Assembly (NCBI GenBank): GCA_965230565.1 | Contig: CBDDLH010000015.1 | Span: forward strand, 720,191-784,190 | Reading direction: 5' to 3' | Source of the DNA: BCD1 sp965230565 | Lineage (GTDB): Bacteria > Bacteroidota > Bacteroidia > Chitinophagales > Saprospiraceae | Length of the DNA: 64,000 nucleotides | Part shown: positions 9,101-18,281 of the stretch, piece after piece | Layout of the letters: the number at the start of each line of letters is the position of its first letter | How positions within the stretch are numbered: position 1 is the first letter of the stretch | Translations under genes and position numbers: made by a program | Notes under the pieces: model-generated | Told to the model about the DNA's origin: nothing | Database searches by the model: none | What the model saw: the letters and a program-made list of their open reading frames with translations, nothing else

Positions 9101-10094
9101 ATGGTAAAAAGATTTACCTTGCTTTTGATTGTCCTGACCTTCCTGACAACTTCAAAAAATATGGCGCAGCAACCTTTTGGTAAAGAACCTCTTCGTCCAT
9201 ACTTATTCCATCGTAGCCATGGATCCTGAAACCGGAGAGATGGGCGCTGCAGTTCAGTCGCACTGGTTCTCTGTAGGTACGATCGTAATTTGGGGAGAAG
9301 CAGAAGTAGGCGTAGTAGCTACACAGTCCTTTGTGAATCCGGCCTATGGTCCCAACGGGCTTGCATTAATGAAAATGGGATTTTCAGCAGAGGAAGCCCT
9401 GAATATGTTATTGAAAAAAGATGAGGCCAGGGAAGTCAGACAAGTCGCCTTTTTAGATACGAAAGGAAATGTTGCTGCCCACACCGGGAATAATTGCATC
9501 GATTTTGCAGGAGATCAACAAGGAGAATTCTACTCCGTGCAGGCTAATCTCATGGAAAGCGAGAAGGTGTGGCCCATGATGGCCAAAGCTTTTGAAGGCT
9601 CCAAAGAAAAACCCTTGGCGGAAAGGCTTATTCTGGCACTGGAAGCAGCCCAGGAAGCCGGAGGTGACCTGAGAGGTAAACAATCCGCAGCCATTTTGGT
9701 AGTTGGGCCGGAAGCTACCGGCAATTCCTGGATTGACAGAAAAGTAGACCTGCGGGTCGAAGACCACCCTACTCCGGTAAAGGAACTCCGTCGATTACTC
9801 AAAGTCCACACGGCCTACACACATATGAATAATGGAGACCTGGCCATCGAACATGGTGATGTTGATAAGGCGCTGAAGGAATACAGTGCCGCCGAAGCTA
9901 TGTTTCCTGACAATATCGAAATGAAGTACTGGCACGCCGTCAGCCTCGCCAATGTAGGCAAGGTGGAAGATGCGCTTCCCCTGTTTCAAACCTGCTTCAA
10001 AGCCAGTGACAACTGGAAAACCGTCACCCGGAATATTGTTAAAAGCGGTATTCTGATTGTTTCTGAAAAGGATCTAAAGAAGATTTTGGAATGA
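9101..10094 (+). CDS. DUF1028 (Ntn-hydrolase-like) secreted protein with TPR tail, frameshifted near its N terminus
   Basis: An ATG at 9101, two bases after the barrel stop codon, opens a signal peptide (MVKRFTLLLIVLTFLTTS) that runs into QQPFGKEPLR. The DUF1028 domain (HTYSIVAMDPETGEMGAAVQ, then SHWFSVGTIV and VATQSFVNPAYG) continues in another frame. Removing one C from the CC pair at 9197-9198 joins them as KEPLR-HTYS, so a single-base frameshift is likely. Without it the downstream frame could start only at TTG 9177 and would lack the signal peptide. The C-terminal ~100 residues look like TPR repeats (HGDVDKALKEYSAAEAMFPD). DUF1028 proteins are widespread; their enzymatic activity is not well established. 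It probably belongs to the upstream operon. Confidence 0.75.
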
Positions 10095-10100
10095 TCCGAG

Positions 10101-10137
10101 TTGCTGGTTGCTGGTTGCTGGTTGCTGGTTGCTGGTT
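10101..10137. repeat. Heptamer tandem repeat (TTGCTGG)n
   Basis: Five consecutive copies of the heptamer TTGCTGG/GCTGGTT lie just downstream of the DUF1028 stop. The same heptamer occurs at 10843-10861, 12205-12230, 20675-20728 and, in degenerate form, 27560-27600. Confidence 0.8.
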
Positions 10138-10218
10138 AAATTACCATTAAATATTATTTTTAAAAAATAGTATTTACGGAATAAAGCATTCGTGTCATTA
10201 TTCCCAAAAATCATTCGT

Positions 10219-10250
10219 GTACCTGCCTGCTGACCCCAGGAAGGCAGGTT
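10219..10250. terminator. Hairpin between convergent DUF1028 and DinB-like genes
   Basis: ACCTGCCT and AGGCAGGT form an 8-bp perfect stem around an 11-base loop in the gap between two converging genes. There is no long T-tract, so terminator function is only plausible. Confidence 0.35.
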
Positions 10251-10260
10251 CGTGGCTCGC

Positions 10261-10824
10261 CTACTCCTTCAAAAATTCATCAGTAAAGTGTCCTTTGCCT
10301 TTTGGTTTTGAGAATTTAGCTGCATTATACTCCTTTGATTTTCCTTTGGGAATGGAAAGGCTTTGCCATTTGTCTCCGCAGATCATCTTCCCTAAAAAGA
10401 CGATCTGCCCCACATGACTGGCATAATGGGCCAATTGACGATTAATGGCTTCTGTCACCGTATGCCCCTGGTTGCGAATGTAAATGATCCTATCCAGGTC
10501 TTCCGGGTTCAAGGGATTGATCGCACTGAAAAGACAATTCCAGCCTTCTTCCCATTTTTGATCCAACTGCTTCCGGGTTTTGATATCTGCCTCAAATTCT
10601 TCATCGCGTTTCCGCCATTGCTTCTCTCCGTCAGAGGTCAGAAAGTCCGTCCAGCGGGACATCATATTGCCCCACAAGTGTTTGACGATGATGGCAATGC
10701 TGTTGCTCTCCTCATTAAATTGCCAGAAAAGTTTTTCATCCGGCACCTGCGCCATGGTTTTAGTGCCGAGCATTTTGTAATAGTCAAATTGTTTGCGAAT
10801 ACTGGATAGGTAGGATTCCTGCAT
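10261..10824 (-). CDS. DinB superfamily protein (DUF1572-like)
   Basis: A 187-residue four-helix-bundle protein of the DinB/YfiT type. The putative metal ligands are His in IVKHLWGN near residue 49 and the HYASHVGQ pair near residue 133-137, followed by the conserved VFLGK segment. DinB-fold proteins include metal-dependent thiol S-transferases, but DUF1572 members have no firmly known reaction. It is transcribed away from the DUF1028 gene's end (convergent). Its leader carries TTGCTGG-type heptamers 18 bases before the start codon. No signal peptide, so cytoplasmic. Confidence 0.75.
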   Translation of the reverse strand: MQESYLSSIRKQFDYYKMLGTKTMAQVPDEKLFWQFNEESNSIAIIVKHLWGNMMSRWTDFLTSDGEKQWRKRDEEFEADIKTRKQLDQKWEEGWNCLFSAINPLNPEDLDRIIYIRNQGHTVTEAINRQLAHYASHVGQIVFLGKMICGDKWQSLSIPKGKSKEYNAAKFSKPKGKGHFTDEFLKE

Positions 10825-10842
10825 GGGTGCTGATTTTGTTAC

Positions 10843-10861
10843 TAGTTGCTGGTTGCTGGTA
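10843..10861. repeat. Heptamer repeat in the leader of the DinB-like gene
   Basis: Two to three TTGCTGG units (AACCAGC on the coding strand) start 18 bases upstream of the DinB-like start codon. See the other copies at 10101, 12205, 20675 and 27560. Confidence 0.65.
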
Positions 10862-10889
10862 ATTTAAACATTCAAATTACTTAAAAAGA

Positions 10890-12191
10890 TTAATTATTTG
10901 GCGTGGAAGAACCATTTACATCGCCGATTTTTACACCGATGAAATTAAGGTTGAGTTCCTCCACTGTCGATTCGTTAATTACAATTACTTCCGGAAATTC
11001 TTCCTCTAAAGGAGCGGAAGGATTTTCAAAAACGTAAGAGGCATCCACAAACCGCCAGCTTGAATTATTGGGAAAATTTTCATTGATGCCGAGGATCAGC
11101 TTTCTGATTAAAATCAGGTCAAATACGGAGATTCCCCCGGAAGCGTTCACATCCGCTGCAATGATTTTATAAGGAGAATCAAGTGGTTGAATGCCTAATA
11201 TATGTTTTTGGATTAAAACCATATCAAATGTACTTACGCCATTGGTTACATCAGCTTCCAGTGTAGGTGTTATCAAATATTCACCTGCCACTAATGGTTC
11301 AATTTCATAGGACCCATCCTGCCCTGTCAGGGTTTCCAATATAAGGTCTCCTGTTACCTGGACTGTTACTCCTTCGACACCTTCCTGCTCCTCTGTATGT
11401 ATTTCCCCTCCAACATTTATAGTTGAAGGATAACCTCCACATCCGCTACCATTTGGTTGTTCCAAATAAACATAGGACAAAAAAGAATCATAATTAGCCC
11501 CTCCCATTGTCCCATCTGGCTGTAAAGCATAAGGATTAAAAGCATTGTCCCAATAAAAGATTCTTACAAATATGGTTTCGTCATCATTACAATCAAATAC
11601 AATAACCTCAAGGGAATCCACCAGAGGAAAGACACTGCTCAAAAAATCGTCCTCTTTTAAAATAGAGAAGTTTAATGGTCCGGAACAATCAATATCCTGA
11701 TTTAAAACAAAATCCAGGGCATTTCCTGTTGAACGACAACAACCATCAGGTTGGGGGGTCATTTGATAAGCTATTCCCCACTCTATTACCACCCCGGGCG
11801 CCACGCAATCCACCACACTAAACTCCATATTCGCCACTAGCGTATCACTCCCCTGTATTGCCGTCACCACAAAAGTATGCTGCCCAATAGGATAATTGCC
11901 CGAAATGATATAACCCGGATAAACGCCACTCAAGCTTCCATATACATCCTCAACCGGCATTTCACCATCCAAAGAAATCTGGTGCGAAACAATGATACCT
12001 TCATTATTTTCAGCTGTCAGGCTAAAAGGAATACTCACTGAACCGGTGCAGCCGAGTGTATCAAAACTGCAAATGGGCTCCGGTGGGATAAAATCAAGCG
12101 TGATGGTTTGAGCCTCGGCTGGATTTTTGAATAACAATAGGCTCAGGAAAATCAAAGTCATGCTGAATGGAAAAGTAATCGTTTTCTTCAT
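10890..12191 (-). CDS. Secreted protein with CNA-B/SdrD-like and dockerin-like domains
   Basis: A 433-residue protein with an N-terminal signal peptide (FPFSMTLIFLSLLLF...AEAQ). The first ~270 residues are Ig-like and Cys-containing. A carboxypeptidase-regulatory/SdrD B-like beta domain follows (GGEIHTEEQEGVEGVTVQV, then GQDGSYEIEPLVAGEY). The C-terminal region holds paired Ca-binding dockerin-like segments (VTNGVSTFDMVLIQKHILG and ADVNASGGISVFDLILIRK). It ends in NFIGVKIGDVNGSSTPNN. No T9SS sorting domain is seen. It is paralogous to the next gene at 12318. A role in surface or extracellular protein assembly is inferred from the domains only. Confidence 0.75.
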   Translation of the reverse strand: MKKTITFPFSMTLIFLSLLLFKNPAEAQTITLDFIPPEPICSFDTLGCTGSVSIPFSLTAENNEGIIVSHQISLDGEMPVEDVYGSLSGVYPGYIISGNYPIGQHTFVVTAIQGSDTLVANMEFSVVDCVAPGVVIEWGIAYQMTPQPDGCCRSTGNALDFVLNQDIDCSGPLNFSILKEDDFLSSVFPLVDSLEVIVFDCNDDETIFVRIFYWDNAFNPYALQPDGTMGGANYDSFLSYVYLEQPNGSGCGGYPSTINVGGEIHTEEQEGVEGVTVQVTGDLILETLTGQDGSYEIEPLVAGEYLITPTLEADVTNGVSTFDMVLIQKHILGIQPLDSPYKIIAADVNASGGISVFDLILIRKLILGINENFPNNSSWRFVDASYVFENPSAPLEEEFPEVIVINESTVEELNLNFIGVKIGDVNGSSTPNN

Positions 12192-12204
12192 GGGAATTTT
12201 TGTT

Positions 12205-12230
12205 ATTGGTTACAAGTTGCTGGTTGCTGG
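12205..12230. repeat. Heptamer repeat in the leader of the 10890-12191 gene
   Basis: TTGCTGGTTGCTGG units start about 14 bases upstream of the start codon of the dockerin-like gene. On the coding strand this reads as CCAGCAA repeats in the 5' leader. Confidence 0.65.
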
Positions 12231-12317
12231 CCGCTTCGACAAGGTGAGGCAAAACCTTGAAAAAAACTCTTTGACACTGTGTCTACCGTGGGCCGTCCGT
12301 CGTCTACCGTATAACCG

Positions 12318-12920
12318 TCAATTCGGCGAGGCCGACCCATTCACATCCCCAATCTTGATGGCAATGAAATTGACTTCGACATCCCCGAAAACAGGGCTGA
12401 TATTAATAAAATCCGGAATTTCTGTAACCCAGGGATTTGTCGGATCGGGAAAGATAAAACTTTCGGGTAGAAATCGCCAGGAAGTATTATCGGGAAATTC
12501 ATCTTCCATTCCGTAGATAGCTTCCATGATGGCAATCATATCCGCTTCGGTAATGGTCTCACTGTTATTTACATCTGCAGCGATCATTTTATAAGGAGAA
12601 TCCAACAATTGCACACCCAATATATGCTTGGACATAAGCACCAGATCAAAGGTAGAGATCCCATTAAAAATAGGTCCTTCTATACTCGGCCAGACATTGC
12701 AATCCAACCCGGCCGGAACATTCTCAAAAACAAAAAAGCCCGAAGCATCCGTAGTGTCCGAATAACCGGGCACACAGGACAAAGTGACAACTACCCCTTC
12801 CAGGCCTTCATCCTCTTCGGTTGTAATAGTTCCGTAAATATTTTGTGCAGTAGCAAAAGGTAAGTAAAACAGGAATAAACACAGCAGTCCCCAAATTGGT
12901 TTTAGGTTAATAGAATTCAT
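12318..12920 (-). CDS. Secreted dockerin-like protein, short paralogue
   Basis: A 200-residue protein with signal peptide (GLLCLFLFYLPFATAQ). A single carboxypeptidase-regulatory-like beta domain follows (NIYGTITTEEDEGLEGVVV and DASGFFVFENVPAG), then the dockerin-like pair FNGISTFDLVLMSKHILG and ADVNNSETITEADMIAIM, and the same ending as its neighbour (NFIAIKIGDVNGSASPN). It shares order, spacing and closing motif with the C-terminal half of the gene at 10890-12191, so the pair is a tandem duplication. No T9SS domain is visible. The 126 bases between the two hold heptamers and a GACAAGGT...AACCTT repeat also seen at 29040-29090. Confidence 0.75.
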   Translation of the reverse strand: MNSINLKPIWGLLCLFLFYLPFATAQNIYGTITTEEDEGLEGVVVTLSCVPGYSDTTDASGFFVFENVPAGLDCNVWPSIEGPIFNGISTFDLVLMSKHILGVQLLDSPYKMIAADVNNSETITEADMIAIMEAIYGMEDEFPDNTSWRFLPESFIFPDPTNPWVTEIPDFINISPVFGDVEVNFIAIKIGDVNGSASPN

Positions 12921-13288
12921 GAGATTTGTTTTGTTTAGGTTCTAAAATTAAGGGGTTTTCGCTTTCAATGCAAGTGTATTGTTTTTAGCAGAATAATAAT
13001 ATCCTGACAACTTTTTAAATACCCCCATGCAAAAAGTCCGTATCCCCGGCCTATGATTGTAGGTCTTAATTACATTTATTTGGATTCATAAATACTCACA
13101 GTCAACTGGTACTAAATACTGGTACTATCTGAAGACTGTCGACTACCGACTGAAAACTTGTCTTTCAAATTACCAAACAAAACACCCCAACCTATTTTAT
13201 CAGATGATTTTTTGTCAGGTTTGATCTTTGACCTATCTTGGGAAACATTTCCGTACAAAATTATTTTCCTCACATTCAAATAGACAAA
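12921..13288. other. Intergenic region with promoter of the FG-GAP gene
   Basis: A divergent gap between the dockerin-like gene and the FG-GAP gene. It contains short local repeats (ACTGGTACT twice near 13100-13125; GACTACCGACTG near 13140) and a good Bacteroidota promoter at 13211-13241. Otherwise nothing coding is seen. Confidence 0.5.
13211..13241 (+). promoter_or_regulatory. Bacteroidota-type promoter (TTTG-N19-TATCTTGG)
   Basis: TTTG at 13211-13214, a 19-base spacer and TATCTTGG at 13234-13241 match the -33/-7 consensus TTTG-N19-TAnnTTTG with one mismatch. It puts transcription start near 13248 and rules out the in-frame ATG at 13238, supporting the start at 13289. Confidence 0.6.
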
Positions 13289-16126
13289 ATGCAACGATTC
13301 TACACCTCTGTAAAAATCTTATTGTTCCTGTTTTTAGCAGGACAATTGAATGCCCAAATCTCGTTCTCCAACAGAAATGACATGCTCACCAACAGCAACT
13401 TCCACAGTGGAGTAGCGATCACGGTAGCTGATATGAATAACGACGGGCTTGACGACATCTGCCGCATGAATAATGGTAATTTCGTGGAAATTCAGCACCA
13501 GTTACCCGGCGGCAACGGATTCTCAAGTTTGTCTGTAATGCCTGTTAATGGCGGAAGCCAGTGGAGTATGTGCGCCGGTGATATAGACAACAACGGATAC
13601 ACCGATATTCTCGCCGGTGGTTATTATGATGAAATCAAAATCTTGACTGCCAATAGCGATGGATCAACCTATACTTCTCAATATATGCCGGGAGCAACCA
13701 TTTTTGCCCAATGTTCCAATATGGCGGATATCAACAATGATGGTTTCCTCGACCTTTTTGTTTGCCATGACGATGCGGAAAGCCGTATCTGGGGAAATAA
13801 CGGAGATGGTACCTTCTTCGAAGCGGACGACTGGATCGATATGACTACTGTACCAGCATCTGACAATTCAGGTAACTATGGCAGTATCTGGACGGATTTT
13901 GATAATGATGGGGACATCGACCTCTACATCGCCAAATGCCGTGGTGGGGTAAGTGATCCGACAGATCCACGCCGCATCAACGCTCTTTTCGTAAACGATG
14001 GAGAAAATAATTATACCGAAGCCGCTGAAGAATATGGCCTCAAAATCGGTGCTCAATCCTGGACAGCGGATTTTAACGACATCGATAATGACGGAGACCT
14101 GGATTGTTTAGTGACCAATCACGATGTTGCCAATATGCTGCTGGAAAATGATGGCACCGGCCACTTCACAGATATCTCAGAAGAAGCTGGCATTATCGGC
14201 AGCCAATTCCCTATCCAGGGAGTTATGCGTGATTTTGACAATGACGGATTTGTGGATATCATGATCGCAGGAGGAGACCATGAATTGTATCGCAATAATG
14301 GAAACAAGACCTTCACCCTCGTGGAAGGGCTTTTTAATAATAATGACATGGAATCCTATGCCATCGGTGACCTGAACAGCGACGGATACCTGGACATTTA
14401 CGGGGGCTATGCCGAAATTTATACCAATCCATCTAATATTGACGACGTATTGTGGATCAACGATGGTGGAGAAAACCACTATTTATCTGTAAGACTTGTG
14501 GGGACCGAAAGTAATCGTGGCGGTGTAGGATCAAGACTGGAAATTTATGGTCCCTGGGGCATACAGATCCGTGAGATCAGATCCGGGGAAAGTTACGGCA
14601 TCCAGAATTCTCTGAATGCCCATTTTGGCCTGGGAACTCATGCTATGGTGGATTCCCTTATCGTCAGGTGGCCATCTGGCATCGTTGACAAATATGATAA
14701 TGTGGAGTCTAACCAATTGATCACCATAATTGAAAACAACTGTATTTCTCCTTCAGCGGAAATTGCCCTTGACGGTGCAACAACCATCTGCCCGGGCGAA
14801 AGTACTACCCTTTCTGCTCCTGACGGGTTTGAATACTTCTGGTCAACTGGTGAAAATACACAGGCCATTGAAGTAACCGCGCAAGGAAGTTACAACGTCA
14901 CCATCGATGACGGCACCGGATGTCAGGGCGTGTCTGCAGCCATCCAAATTATTGTCAATCCGGATAATACGCCCATGATCTCCATGGAAGGGGATCTGAC
15001 GCAATGCCAGGGTGGCACCATTACATTGACCTCAACGGAAGCAGATTCCTATTTGTGGTCCACAGGCGAAACCACCCAATCTATTGAAGTATCCGGAACA
15101 GACATATACAGCGTCACCGTTCCGGGATTGTGTCAGGAATTCACCTCACCTGAAGTTAATCCGGGTGTTGCAGTACTGTATCCTGATCTGCCGGTTGTGG
15201 ACAATGACACGCTTTATGAGATCGGCTCTACCCTTCTGACAGCAGGCGGAGATAGTTTGACCTGGTACGATGCGCTTGGCAATGTTTTGGGTACAGAAAG
15301 TACTTATGAAACACCGGAGTTGATGGAAACAACTTCCTACTTTGTCACCAACACCCAGGCTTTCGAGGAAAACTTCTTCACAGGTATGGAAACTCCTTCT
15401 GCCTCTACTCCTTACAGCGGAGGCCAGTATAACGGAGAGATCATTTTTGATGCTATCGACCCCTTTATCCTCAGAAGCGTAACAGTTTATACCGACACAC
15501 CCGGAGAACGTATTATTGAATTACGGGACAGCGATGGGAATGTACTTTCAGCCCAGAGCTTTAATGCTACGGAAGGACAACAAGTGGTTTTTCTGAATTT
15601 CGAAATTCCTCAGGGTACTGATCTCATTCTCACCACAAATTCAGAACAGAACCAAAATACTTTGGGAACCAATTCTCCAAGGTTTCAAAGAAGTAATATG
15701 GATGTGGCCTATCCTTACATTGTAGATAATGTAGCTGAACTCAAAACATCCAATTACGGAATTGAATACTACTACTATTTCTATAATTGGGAGATTAAAA
15801 CCATTGGCAAGCTGTGTACAAGTGAAGCGGTAGAAGTTATCGTTGAATTGGTGCTGGTCGGGACCGAAGACCTCGACAGGCCTGAAAGCATTTCCGTTTT
15901 CCCGAACCCTTCTTCCGGCCAATTCACGCTTGAACTAAAAGAAATGCCTAAGCAAGGAGATCGTATCAATATTTACAATTTTGCAGGAGCATTAGTCCAG
16001 ACAAAAGTGATAGAAGGCGGTTCTTTGTTGCAGGAAGTAATCCTTAATAATAAAGCTGCCGGGTTGTACACGATCGAATTTGTAAGTGGTAATAAAGTGT
16101 ATTCCGGGAAAGTTGTGATTGAGTAA
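13289..16126 (+). CDS. FG-GAP/VCBS-ASPIC-UnbV protein with T9SS sorting domain
   Basis: A 945-residue secreted protein starting MQRFYTSVKILLFLFLAG with a signal peptide ending in NAQ. Seven or more FG-GAP/VCBS repeats carry Ca-binding loops (DMNNDGLDD, DIDNNGYTD, DINNDGFLD, DFDNDGDID, DIDNDGDLD, DFDNDGFVD, DLNSDGYLD). An ASPIC/UnbV domain follows (GVGSRLEIYGPWG...HFGLG...VRWPSG), then Ig-like segments with repeated YFWSTGENTQAIEV / YLWSTGETTQSIEV. The end is a type A T9SS domain (VFPNPSSGQFTLELK to YSGKVVIE). Expected at the cell surface or released; function is probably adhesion or binding. The start is chosen over the ATG at 13238, which lies in the promoter. Confidence 0.9.
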   Translation: MQRFYTSVKILLFLFLAGQLNAQISFSNRNDMLTNSNFHSGVAITVADMNNDGLDDICRMNNGNFVEIQHQLPGGNGFSSLSVMPVNGGSQWSMCAGDIDNNGYTDILAGGYYDEIKILTANSDGSTYTSQYMPGATIFAQCSNMADINNDGFLDLFVCHDDAESRIWGNNGDGTFFEADDWIDMTTVPASDNSGNYGSIWTDFDNDGDIDLYIAKCRGGVSDPTDPRRINALFVNDGENNYTEAAEEYGLKIGAQSWTADFNDIDNDGDLDCLVTNHDVANMLLENDGTGHFTDISEEAGIIGSQFPIQGVMRDFDNDGFVDIMIAGGDHELYRNNGNKTFTLVEGLFNNNDMESYAIGDLNSDGYLDIYGGYAEIYTNPSNIDDVLWINDGGENHYLSVRLVGTESNRGGVGSRLEIYGPWGIQIREIRSGESYGIQNSLNAHFGLGTHAMVDSLIVRWPSGIVDKYDNVESNQLITIIENNCISPSAEIALDGATTICPGESTTLSAPDGFEYFWSTGENTQAIEVTAQGSYNVTIDDGTGCQGVSAAIQIIVNPDNTPMISMEGDLTQCQGGTITLTSTEADSYLWSTGETTQSIEVSGTDIYSVTVPGLCQEFTSPEVNPGVAVLYPDLPVVDNDTLYEIGSTLLTAGGDSLTWYDALGNVLGTESTYETPELMETTSYFVTNTQAFEENFFTGMETPSASTPYSGGQYNGEIIFDAIDPFILRSVTVYTDTPGERIIELRDSDGNVLSAQSFNATEGQQVVFLNFEIPQGTDLILTTNSEQNQNTLGTNSPRFQRSNMDVAYPYIVDNVAELKTSNYGIEYYYYFYNWEIKTIGKLCTSEAVEVIVELVLVGTEDLDRPESISVFPNPSSGQFTLELKEMPKQGDRINIYNFAGALVQTKVIEGGSLLQEVILNNKAAGLYTIEFVSGNKVYSGKVVIE

Positions 16127-16146
16127 GATTTTCGTCCTTTCCTAAT

Positions 16147-16185
16147 AAAAAAAGCGGACCCGGAATTTCGGATCCGCTTTTTTTA
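16147..16185. terminator. Bidirectional rho-independent terminator
   Basis: AGCGGACCCG and CGGATCCGCT pair with one mismatch around GAATTT, flanked by A-run and T-run. It lies between the converging FG-GAP and cytochrome genes and can serve both. Confidence 0.8.
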
Positions 16186-16251
16186 TTCCTATTGCCCGCC
16201 AGGACTCTCATATCCGATGCGGCTTTGGTGCAGGAATCCTGTCCGACATAA

Positions 16252-18204
16252 TCAAAAGACAATCCTCCTGGAAATAACTCCTCGTTCCGTTTCAACTTTT
16301 ACCACAAACACTCCTTTTTGAGTCAATTGTATTGCTCTTCGATTTCCATCCCATGATTTAATCAGTTGTCCATTCAGATTAAACACCTCCACACTAATCA
16401 CCGAAATTTCTCCAGGAATATCAAACATTACTTTCCCGTCCACAGCCGGATTCGGATACAAAACATATCCATCTGTTTGCGGATCATTAATGCTGTTCAC
16501 TTCCGGAATAAACAAATTAGCCAGCAACTGCTGCTTGATCAAAACAGGTTCACGGTCAGCATTGTAGAACATCTCCTCAAATAATTCTACTTCAGGAGTA
16601 TTGATCGCAAACAATTCACTCACCCACCTTGGAGGCAGCGTCTGATAATGGACTTTGACGGAGGCGTTGACATACCCATCATACCCGTTCATCGGTATAT
16701 GGAAGTGCACGATATCCCCTCCTGTTCCTTCTTCACCATTTTCATTTTTATTAAAGTCCGGATCAAGCAATGCAGTACCGGCAATAACGGTGGTATCATA
16801 AACTACATCATCTGTGGTAAAACCAAGTGGAGGTAAACGATTATCTTTGCCGGGAGCGTCTGCACGTTCCAAAACTGTTGTAAAATCCCCGTTTACATCA
16901 ATAGGTACCAATTGGTAAATCTGCACCTGGTCCTCCTGGGTAATGACGTTATAATGAGGTTCATAATTCTCATCGTGCCCTATTACCTCATAATCTTCAT
17001 CCATTTTTCCGGAATGAAAGAGCGAGTCTCCGGCTTCTGAAGTCACTAAAAACTCGACAAATGCTCTACGGCTGTTATATCCGGAAGGGAATTTATGTCC
17101 GGCCCTATTAACCAGCTCCAGGTCGAAAAAGGCCGTATCATTTTCCGCACCTTCAAAACTCAAGGAAAGGTTTAAAGTCTGGGTCTTGAGCATGGTTAGA
17201 GTCTTGGCAATAGTCTCATTAAAAGCCGATACTTTTCCATCTAATCCAAGGGTATCCCGGTTGTTTTTCATCAGGTTTAACATGAATGTATTCGCACCGG
17301 TCAGATCATGCAATCCATAAGGCACACGCCCTTCGATTTTCATATTATCGGAAGAAATGACCACAGGTTCCTCCAGCCGGGGCATGTGACAGGCCTGGCA
17401 GGTAATATTTTCATCATTGTAGGTTGAATTAAGCCATTCATGATAAGTAGCTTGCTCCACAAATTCATTTCCTGTAGGTTGTCCTTCCAAATCTACTGAA
17501 TGAGTGATCAGGGTATGACAAGAAGCGCAGACTCCTGCATCAGTCATATGAGGTCCATAAGCAGGAGTAAATCCAACATACAACTCCATTGGGGCCTCAA
17601 AAGGACCGGGATATGGTCCATATATCACCCTCGTAGTATCAAATATCATGAATCCTGTATTGTGATCCCCAATGTCTGTGGAACTCATCTTGTGGCAAAC
17701 CGCACAGGAAACGCCATCCAATGCGATGGTATCACTTTGCATCTCCTCAATGGTATAGTGCTCAGCGCCTGCATACATAGCATTATAATGCCCCATAGGG
17801 GCGTGGCAACTGGTGCAAAGGGTTTGCAACTCATTAGAGTGCCCGGGATTAACCGTAATTTCATGGCTTACTTTGGCCAACCAAAAAGGATCCTTGGCGG
17901 ACATCCCCATCATTGACGTTGACCAGTCATCATACATATTCACATCATTACCAAAAAAGTCAACAAGGGCGTTCCCATTGGGGTCAAATCCATGGCAGGC
18001 AACACATTCCGAAGAAGTAGGGAAGATTTTGGTACTATCTACATTTGGAGGAGGAGGTGGGCTGAGAAACTGTGTATGACCGGCGGGAATTTTTAATTTT
18101 TTTCCCATAACATAATCGGCCTGCGTATAGTTTTTTATGGATAGAAAAGCGAATCCGAAAGCAGCAATGGCTATTCCGTACTTCAAGGAGGTTTTGAGAT
18201 TCAT
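16252..18204 (-). CDS. Pentaheme cytochrome c-like protein with T9SS sorting domain
   Basis: A 650-residue protein with five CxxCH heme-binding motifs, in order CVACH, CTSCH, CAVCH, CASCH and CQACH, spread over about residues 65-270. Most of the spacing resembles cytochrome c554/NrfA-like multiheme folds. Many further His residues could be distal ligands. The middle is beta-rich; the C terminus is a T9SS type A domain (YVLYPNPAVDGKVMFDIPG to RRIVF). The N terminus (MNLKTSLKYGIAIAAFGFAF) is a signal anchor or signal peptide. It should therefore be exported and placed on the cell surface. The start at 18204 is preferred to an upstream in-frame codon at 18246 because the extra 14 residues are not signal-like. 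The redox partner is unknown. Confidence 0.88.
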   Translation of the reverse strand: MNLKTSLKYGIAIAAFGFAFLSIKNYTQADYVMGKKLKIPAGHTQFLSPPPPPNVDSTKIFPTSSECVACHGFDPNGNALVDFFGNDVNMYDDWSTSMMGMSAKDPFWLAKVSHEITVNPGHSNELQTLCTSCHAPMGHYNAMYAGAEHYTIEEMQSDTIALDGVSCAVCHKMSSTDIGDHNTGFMIFDTTRVIYGPYPGPFEAPMELYVGFTPAYGPHMTDAGVCASCHTLITHSVDLEGQPTGNEFVEQATYHEWLNSTYNDENITCQACHMPRLEEPVVISSDNMKIEGRVPYGLHDLTGANTFMLNLMKNNRDTLGLDGKVSAFNETIAKTLTMLKTQTLNLSLSFEGAENDTAFFDLELVNRAGHKFPSGYNSRRAFVEFLVTSEAGDSLFHSGKMDEDYEVIGHDENYEPHYNVITQEDQVQIYQLVPIDVNGDFTTVLERADAPGKDNRLPPLGFTTDDVVYDTTVIAGTALLDPDFNKNENGEEGTGGDIVHFHIPMNGYDGYVNASVKVHYQTLPPRWVSELFAINTPEVELFEEMFYNADREPVLIKQQLLANLFIPEVNSINDPQTDGYVLYPNPAVDGKVMFDIPGEISVISVEVFNLNGQLIKSWDGNRRAIQLTQKGVFVVKVETERGVISRRIVF

Positions 18205-18281
18205 GAATTTGTATTTTCCGTTAAGTAGATGATCGTTAAAGCACAACCCAATGTCAAGGATTAAAAATCCTAAAATTATTA

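Noticed and set aside
10101..10137. Heptamer arrays as CRISPR-like repeats
   Set aside because: Units are 7 bases with no unique spacers and no cas genes nearby.
13238..13288. ATG at 13238 as start of the FG-GAP gene
   Set aside because: It overlaps the -7 promoter box, and the signal peptide begins at 13289.
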